Origin: Eriocheir sinensis
Taxonomy: Eukaryota; Arthropoda; Malacostraca; Decapoda; Varunidae
Reading direction: 5' to 3'
DNA: 64,000 nt
Assembly (NCBI RefSeq): GCF_024679095.1
Contig: NW_026111622.1
Coordinates: forward strand, 62,001 to 126,000
Position 1 is the stretch's first letter; the number at the start of each line of letters is the position of its first letter. The notes below the pieces were generated by a model. That model was not told the DNA's origin. It did no database searches and worked only from the letters and a program-made list of their open reading frames with translations. A program made the position numbers and the translations under genes. Shown here one piece after another: positions 55,301-64,000 of the stretch.

Positions 55301-58109
55301 TATTTAAAATATTTATTGTATATATTGTATATATATTTTATCCAAATTTACGTTATTTTATATGTATTTGTTTATATATTTTCATACAAATTTACATTAT
55401 TTTAAGTGAGTTTTGTATATGTATTTCAATACAAATTTGCCTAACCTTACGTGTATTTTCATATCTATTTTCAAACAAATTTAAATTATTTATGTGAATT
55501 TTTGTATATATTTTTATACAAATTTTAGTTATTTTATTTGTTTTTTGTATATATATTTTCCTACAAATATACATTCTTTTATTGGAATTTTGTGTATTTA
55601 ATTTTTTACGAATTTACATTATTTATGTGTATTTTGTATATATATTTTTCTACGTATTTAAATTGTTTTATGTGTATTTTATATATACATTTTCATAAAA
55701 ATTTACGTTATTTTATTGTGTGTATTCGTATATATTTTGAAACAAATTTTATACAAATTCATGTTATTTTATGTGTATTTGCATATATATTTTCATACAA
55801 ATTTAAATTATTTTATGTGTATTCTTACATATATTTATTACAAATTTACCTTATTTTATGTTTATTTTGTATATTTATTTCATTCAATTTTAAATTATTT
55901 AATGTGTATTTTTGTATTTGTATTTAGGTTATCTCAGATTATCTTTAGGTTACCTTATTTTATGTTTATTTTGTATATTTATTTCATTCAGTTTTAAATT
56001 ATTTTATGTGTATATTTGTATTTGTATTTAGGTTATTTTATGTGTATTTTGTATATATATTTTCGTCCAAAATTACATTTTTTTATGGGTAATTTCTTAA
56101 TTTAATTCGATACAATTTAGATTATTTCATAGGTATTTTGTATACATATTTTTATACTCATTTACATTATCTAAAGTGTGTTTTGTATGTATATTTTTTA
56201 TGCAAATTTATTTTATGTTCATTTTTGTACATATATTTTTATAGAAATTTGCGTTATTTAATGTATATAGTTTTATATAAATTTACGTTATTTTATGTGC
56301 ATTTTGTATATTTATATTCATACAAATACACATTATTTTATTGGTATATTGTTTATTTACATTTATACGAATTTACATTATTTTATGTGTATTTTGTATA
56401 CATTTTTTTATTCGTATTTACTTAATATTATGTGTATTTTGTATATGTATTTTTATAGAAATCTACGTTATTTTATGTGTATTCGTACATATATTTTGAA
56501 ACAAATTTACATTATTTTATATGTATTTTGCATATCTATTTCAATACAAATTTACCTTATTGTATGTGCATTTTGTATATTTATTTTAATACAAATTCAA
56601 ATATTTTATGTGTATTTTGGTATCAATAATTTTATAAAAAAAGCGTTATTTTATAGGTATTTTGCATCTTAATTTTCATAATAATTTACATTATTTTATT
56701 AATATTCTGTGTATATATTTTGATACGATTTTACATTATTCTATTTGTGTTTTGTATATATGTTTTTATACATATTTACATTATTTAATGTGTATTTTAA
56801 ATATATATTTCATACAAATTTACGTTATTATATGTATATTTGTTTATATATTTTCTTTCAAATTTACATTATTTTAAGTGTATTTTGTATATGTATTTCA
56901 ATACAAATTAACATAATTTTGTGTATTTTGTATAATTCTTTTCACACAAATTTAAATTATTTTTTTTACATTGTATATAGTTTTTTACAAATTTATGTTA
57001 TTTTAAGTACGCATTTACATTATTTAATGTGTGTTTTGTATATGTTTTTTTACCAAAGTTACTTTATTTTACGTTCATTTTGGACATATATTTTATAGAA
57101 ATTAGCGGTATTTTATATGTATTTGTATATGTTTTCTCATTCAAATTTCATTATTTTATTGATATTGTGTTTATTTAGTTTGATACGAATTACATGATTA
57201 TATGTGTATTTTGTACATATTTTTTATACGTATTTACATAACTTAATCTGTATTTTGTTTATATATTTTTAAACAAATTTACGTTATTATATATATTTTT
57301 ATAAATATTTTGATACAAATTTACATTATTTTATGTATTTTGTATATACATTTCAATTCAAATTTAGCTTATTTTATCTGTATTTTGTATATCTATTTTC
57401 ATACGAATTTAATTACTTCTGTGTATTTTTGTATATAGTTTTATACAAATTTACGTTATTTTATGTGTATTTTGTATATTTATTTTTATTCAAATACACA
57501 TTCTTTTATTGGTATTTAGTTTATTTATTTTGATACGAATTTACATTATTTTATGTGTATTTTGTATACATTTACTTATACGTATTTACTTCATTTTATG
57601 TTTATTTTGTATATATATTTTTATACAAATCTACGTTATTTTATGTGTATTCGTATATATATTTTGAAACAAATTTACATTGTTTTATATGTATTTTGCA
57701 TATCTATTCCAATACAGATTTACCTTATTGTATGTGTATTTTGTATATTTATTTTAATACAAATTAATTTTTTCATGTGTATTTTGGTATATATACTTTT
57801 ATAAAAAATGCGTTATTTAATGGGTATTTTGCATCTTTAGTTTCATACAAATTTACTTTGTTTTATTAATATTCTGTGTATTTATTTTGATACGATTTTA
57901 TATTATTCTATTTGTGTTTTGTATATATTTTTTTTATACATATTTATATTATTTAATGTGTATTTTGTATATTTTAAAACAAATTTACGTTATTTTATGC
58001 GCATCTGTTAAAATATTTTGATACAAATTTACATTATTTTATGTATTTTGTATATATATTTCAATACAAATTTAGTTTATCTTGTATATTTTGTATATCT
58101 ATTTTCATT
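55285..58109 (+). repeat. 45-bp satellite block 36
   Basis: Forward block with M1 variants near 56,642 and 57,808. It retains the stretch 57,440-58,109 that is missing from the 43.99-kb copy. The flank 57,600-58,109 is an inverted copy of 33,545-34,200. It ends at CTATTTTCATTCGTATCAAA (58,099-58,118). No gene seen. Confidence 0.88.
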
Positions 58110-60716
<2,607 letters not shown>

Positions 60717-61754
60717 TGTATTTTGTATATTTATTTTCATACAAATTGAAATTATTTTTGTTTATTCTTTTATATATTTTCATACCAATTTTCGTTATTT
60801 TATGTGTATTTTGTATATTTATTTTTTCTACAAATATACGTTCTTTTATCTGAATTTTGTTTATTGAATTTGAAACGAATTTACCTTATTTTGTATATCT
60901 ATTTTCATACAAATTAAAATACTTCAGTGTATTTTTGTATATAGTTTTATATATATTTACGTTATTTTATGTGTATTTTGTATATTTATATTTATACAAA
61001 TACACATTCTTTTATTGGTATTTTGTATTTTTATTTTGATGCGAATTTACATTATTTTATGTGTATTTTGTATACATTTTTTTTATACGTATTTACTTCA
61101 TTTTATGTGTATTTTGTATATATATTTTTATAGAAATCAACGTTATTTTATGTGTATTCGTATATATATTTTGAAAGAAATTTACATTGTTTTATATGTA
61201 TTTTGCATATCTATTTCAATACAAATTTACCTTATTGTATGTGCATTTTGTATATTTATTGTAATACAAATTTAAATATTTTATGTGTATTTTGGTTTAT
61301 ATATTTTCATAAAAAATGCGTTGTTTTATGGGTATTTTGCATCTTTATTTTCATCCAAATTTACATTATTTTATTAATATTCTGTGTATTTATTTTAATA
61401 CTATTTTACATTATTCTATTTGTCTTTTGTATATATTTTTTTATACATATTTACATTATTTAATGTGTATCTTGCATATATATTTCATACAAATTTATTA
61501 TCTATTATCTATTTTCATACAAATACACATTCTTTTCATGATATTTTGTTTATTTATTTTGACACGAATTTACAATGTTTTTTATACGTATTTACATAAT
61601 TTCATATGTATTTTGTATATATACTTCTATAGAAATCTACTTTATTTTATGTGTATTTGTATATCTATTTTGAAACAAATTTACATTGTTTTATATGTAT
61701 TTTTTAATATCTCTTTCATTACAAATTTACCTTACTGTATATGCATTTCTATAG
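60717..61754 (+). repeat. 45-bp satellite block 38
   Basis: Forward block, M1 near 61,316. Matches block 28 apart from about 30 bp lost near 61,577 and minor changes. It ends in TGCATTTCTATAGATTTGCA. No gene seen. Confidence 0.88.
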
Positions 61755-62928
61755 ATTTGCAAAAAATATTTAAAACAATGCAAATTTGTTTCAAAATATA
61801 TACGAATACATAAAATAACGTAGATTTCTATAAAATATATATACAAAATACACATAAAATTAAGTAAAAACCTATAAAAATATATATACAAAATACACAT
61901 AAAATAAAAGAATGTGTATTTGTATAAATATAAATATACAAAATACACATAAAATAACGTAAATTTATATAAAACTATATACAAAATTACACAAAAGTAT
62001 TTAAATTTGTATGAAAAAAGATATACAAAATACACACAAAATAAGCTAAATTTGAATTGAAATATATATACAAAATACATAAAATAATGTAAATTTGTAT
62101 CGAAATATTTTAACAAATGCTAATATAATAGCGTAAATTTGTATAAAAATATATAAACAAAATACACATTAAGTAATGTAAATACGTATAAAGAATATGT
62201 AAAAAATACACATATAATCATGTAATTCTTATAAAAATAATTAAACAAAAAAACAATAAAATAATGTAAATTTGTATGAGAAAACATATACAAAATACAC
62301 AAAATAACGCAAATTTCTATAAAAATATATGTACAAAAATGCACAGAAAATTAATTTGCATAAAAAAATATATACAAAACACACATTAGATAATGTAAAT
62401 GAGTATAAAAATATGTATACAAAATACCTATGAAATAATCTAAATTCGTATCGAGTTAAATTAAGAAAATAACAATAAAATAATGTAATTTTGGATGAAA
62501 ATATATATAGAAAACACACATAAAATAACCTAAATACAAATACAAATATACACATTTGATAATATAAAATTGAATGAAATAAATATACAAAATAAACATA
62601 AAATAAAATAAGGTAAATTTGTAATAAAAGACATGTAAGAAGACACATGAAATAATCTAAATTTGTATGAAAATATATATACAAATACACCTAAAATAAC
62701 CTAAATTTGTATAAAATTTGTTTCAAAATATATAAGAATCCACACCATAAAATAACGTAAATTTTATGAAAATGTATATATGAAATACACATAAAATAAT
62801 TTAAATACGTAGAAAATATATATACAAAATACACATAAAATAATGTAAATTTGTATGAAAATATAAACAAATACATATGAAAAACGTAAATTTAAAAAAT
62901 TTATAAATATGTATAAAAAAATATATAT
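61755..62928 (-). repeat. 45-bp satellite block 39
   Basis: Minus block, shorter than its paralogue at 47,554-48,998. Losses lie near 61,905 and 62,850-62,910, and there are many one-base differences around 62,600-62,910. It ends at an A/T palindrome near 62,912-62,945. No gene seen. Confidence 0.85.
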
Positions 62929-62945
62929 TATATATATTTTTATTG
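62912..62945. repeat. A/T palindromic switch centre
   Basis: TATAAAAAAATATATATTAT continuing into ATATATTTTTATTGATATTT. It is the paralogue of the centre at 48,980-49,015, slightly shortened. Confidence 0.78.
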
Positions 62946-64000
62946 ATATTTGCGTTAATTATGTGTATTTTGTATATGTTTTCTCATAGAAATTTACATT
63001 ATTTTATTGGTATTTTGTCTATTTATTTTGATACGAATTACATGATTATTTCTGTATTTTGTACATTTTTTATACGTATTTACATTATTTAATGTGTATT
63101 TTGTTTATATATTTTTATACAAATTTACGTTATTATATGTATATTTGTATAAGTGTATAAGTATTTTGAAACAAATTTACATTATTTTATGCATTTTGTA
63201 TATATATTTCAATTCAAATTTAGCTTATTTTATGTGTATTTTGTATATCTATTTATTTTAATACAAAATCAAATATTTTATGTTTTTTCGTATAAATATT
63301 TTTATAAAAAATGCGTTATTTTAGGGGTATTTTGCATCTTAATTTTCATACAAACATTATTTTATTAATATTTTCTGTATTTATTTTGATACGATTACAT
63401 TATTTTATTTGTGTTTTGTATATATATTTTTTATACATATTTACATTATTTAATGTGTTTTTTGTATATATATTTGATATTATATTTACGTTATTTTAAG
63501 TTATTTTATGTGTATTTGTTTATATATTTTGACATAAATTTACAATATTTTATGGGTATTTTGTATATATATTTCAAAAGAAATTTACCTAGTTTTTTTG
63601 TGTATATTGAATATCTATTTTCATACAAACTCAAATTATTTTTATGTATTTTTGTATACATTTCAATACAAATTTACAAATACAAATACAAATCTATTAT
63701 TTTATTGGTATTTTGTTTATTTATTTTGATACGAATTACATGATTATATGTGTATTTTGTATATATTTTTTATACGTAATTACATTAATTAATGTGTATT
63801 TGGTTTATATATTTTTATATAAAATTTACGTAATTATATGTGTATTTGTAAAAATATTTTGATACAAATTTACTTTATTTTATGTATTTTATACATATAT
63901 TTCAATTCAAATTAAGCTTACTTTGTGTGTATTTTGTGTATCTATTTTCATACAAATTTAATTACTTCTGTGTATCTTTGTATATTGTTTTATATAAATT
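62929..64000 (+). repeat. 45-bp satellite block 40
   Basis: Forward block running off the end of the window, nearly identical to 48,999-50,070. M1 is near 63,311. No gene seen. Confidence 0.88.

Overview
KIND OF DNA AND ORGANISM. This window is almost entirely non-coding, very A+T-rich satellite DNA from a eukaryote. The only sequence with ordinary base composition is a 1.26-kb island at 5,711-6,968. On the minus strand it encodes a broken fragment of a jockey/CR1-like non-LTR retrotransposon reverse transcriptase. The wording of that fragment ([33 protein letters not shown] and the thumb/C-terminal region) is one I associate with LINE copies that are very abundant in decapod crustacean genomes, especially crabs such as Portunus. 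Long pure (TA)n tracts also fit the classical poly d(A-T) light satellite of crabs. A brachyuran decapod is therefore the best guess, from recognition rather than a search.

LAYOUT. Everything outside the island is one satellite family with a 45-bp monomer. The T-rich strand carries a box like ATGTGTATTTTGTATATA followed by one like CATACAAATTTACATTATTT. Variant monomers follow one another in a fixed order, giving a higher-order repeat (HOR) of about 16 monomers (about 0.72 kb), or a 12-monomer form (about 0.52 kb) that skips monomers 5-8. I number the variants M1-M16 from the marker ATGCGTTATTTTATGGG (M1). The array flips orientation about 39 times, giving 40 blocks of 40 bp to 4.4 kb. In the feature list, strand '+' means the T-rich strand is the given strand. 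Eight (TA)n microsatellites sit inside monomers, in register with the TATATA core.

LARGER STRUCTURE. Larger duplications are layered on top. A 6.89-kb direct tandem duplication pairs about 15.3-22.0 kb with 22.2-28.9 kb. A 13.3-14.3-kb direct tandem duplication pairs 38.84-50.1 kb with 52.1-64.0 kb, with a third partial copy at 50.6-52.1 kb. The segment 1.7-5.45 kb is copied directly at 34.3-38.0 kb. Several segments recur inverted (1-1.67 with 29.05-30.87 kb; 3.66-5.35 with 11.95-13.64 kb; 31.0-34.2 with 57.6-60.7 kb). Many orientation-switch junctions recur exactly, so the flips are old and were copied with the larger units.

GENES. I see no intact protein gene, no RNA gene and no CRISPR array. 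The many long open frames are by-products of a 45-bp (15-codon) repeat whose T-rich strand has no stop codon in any frame. There is therefore no pathway here. The interest lies in the architecture: palindromic fold-backs, in-register (TA)n growth, a LINE fragment at the centre of a palindrome whose LINE-free paralogue is also in the window, and patches that look like unpolished assembly.
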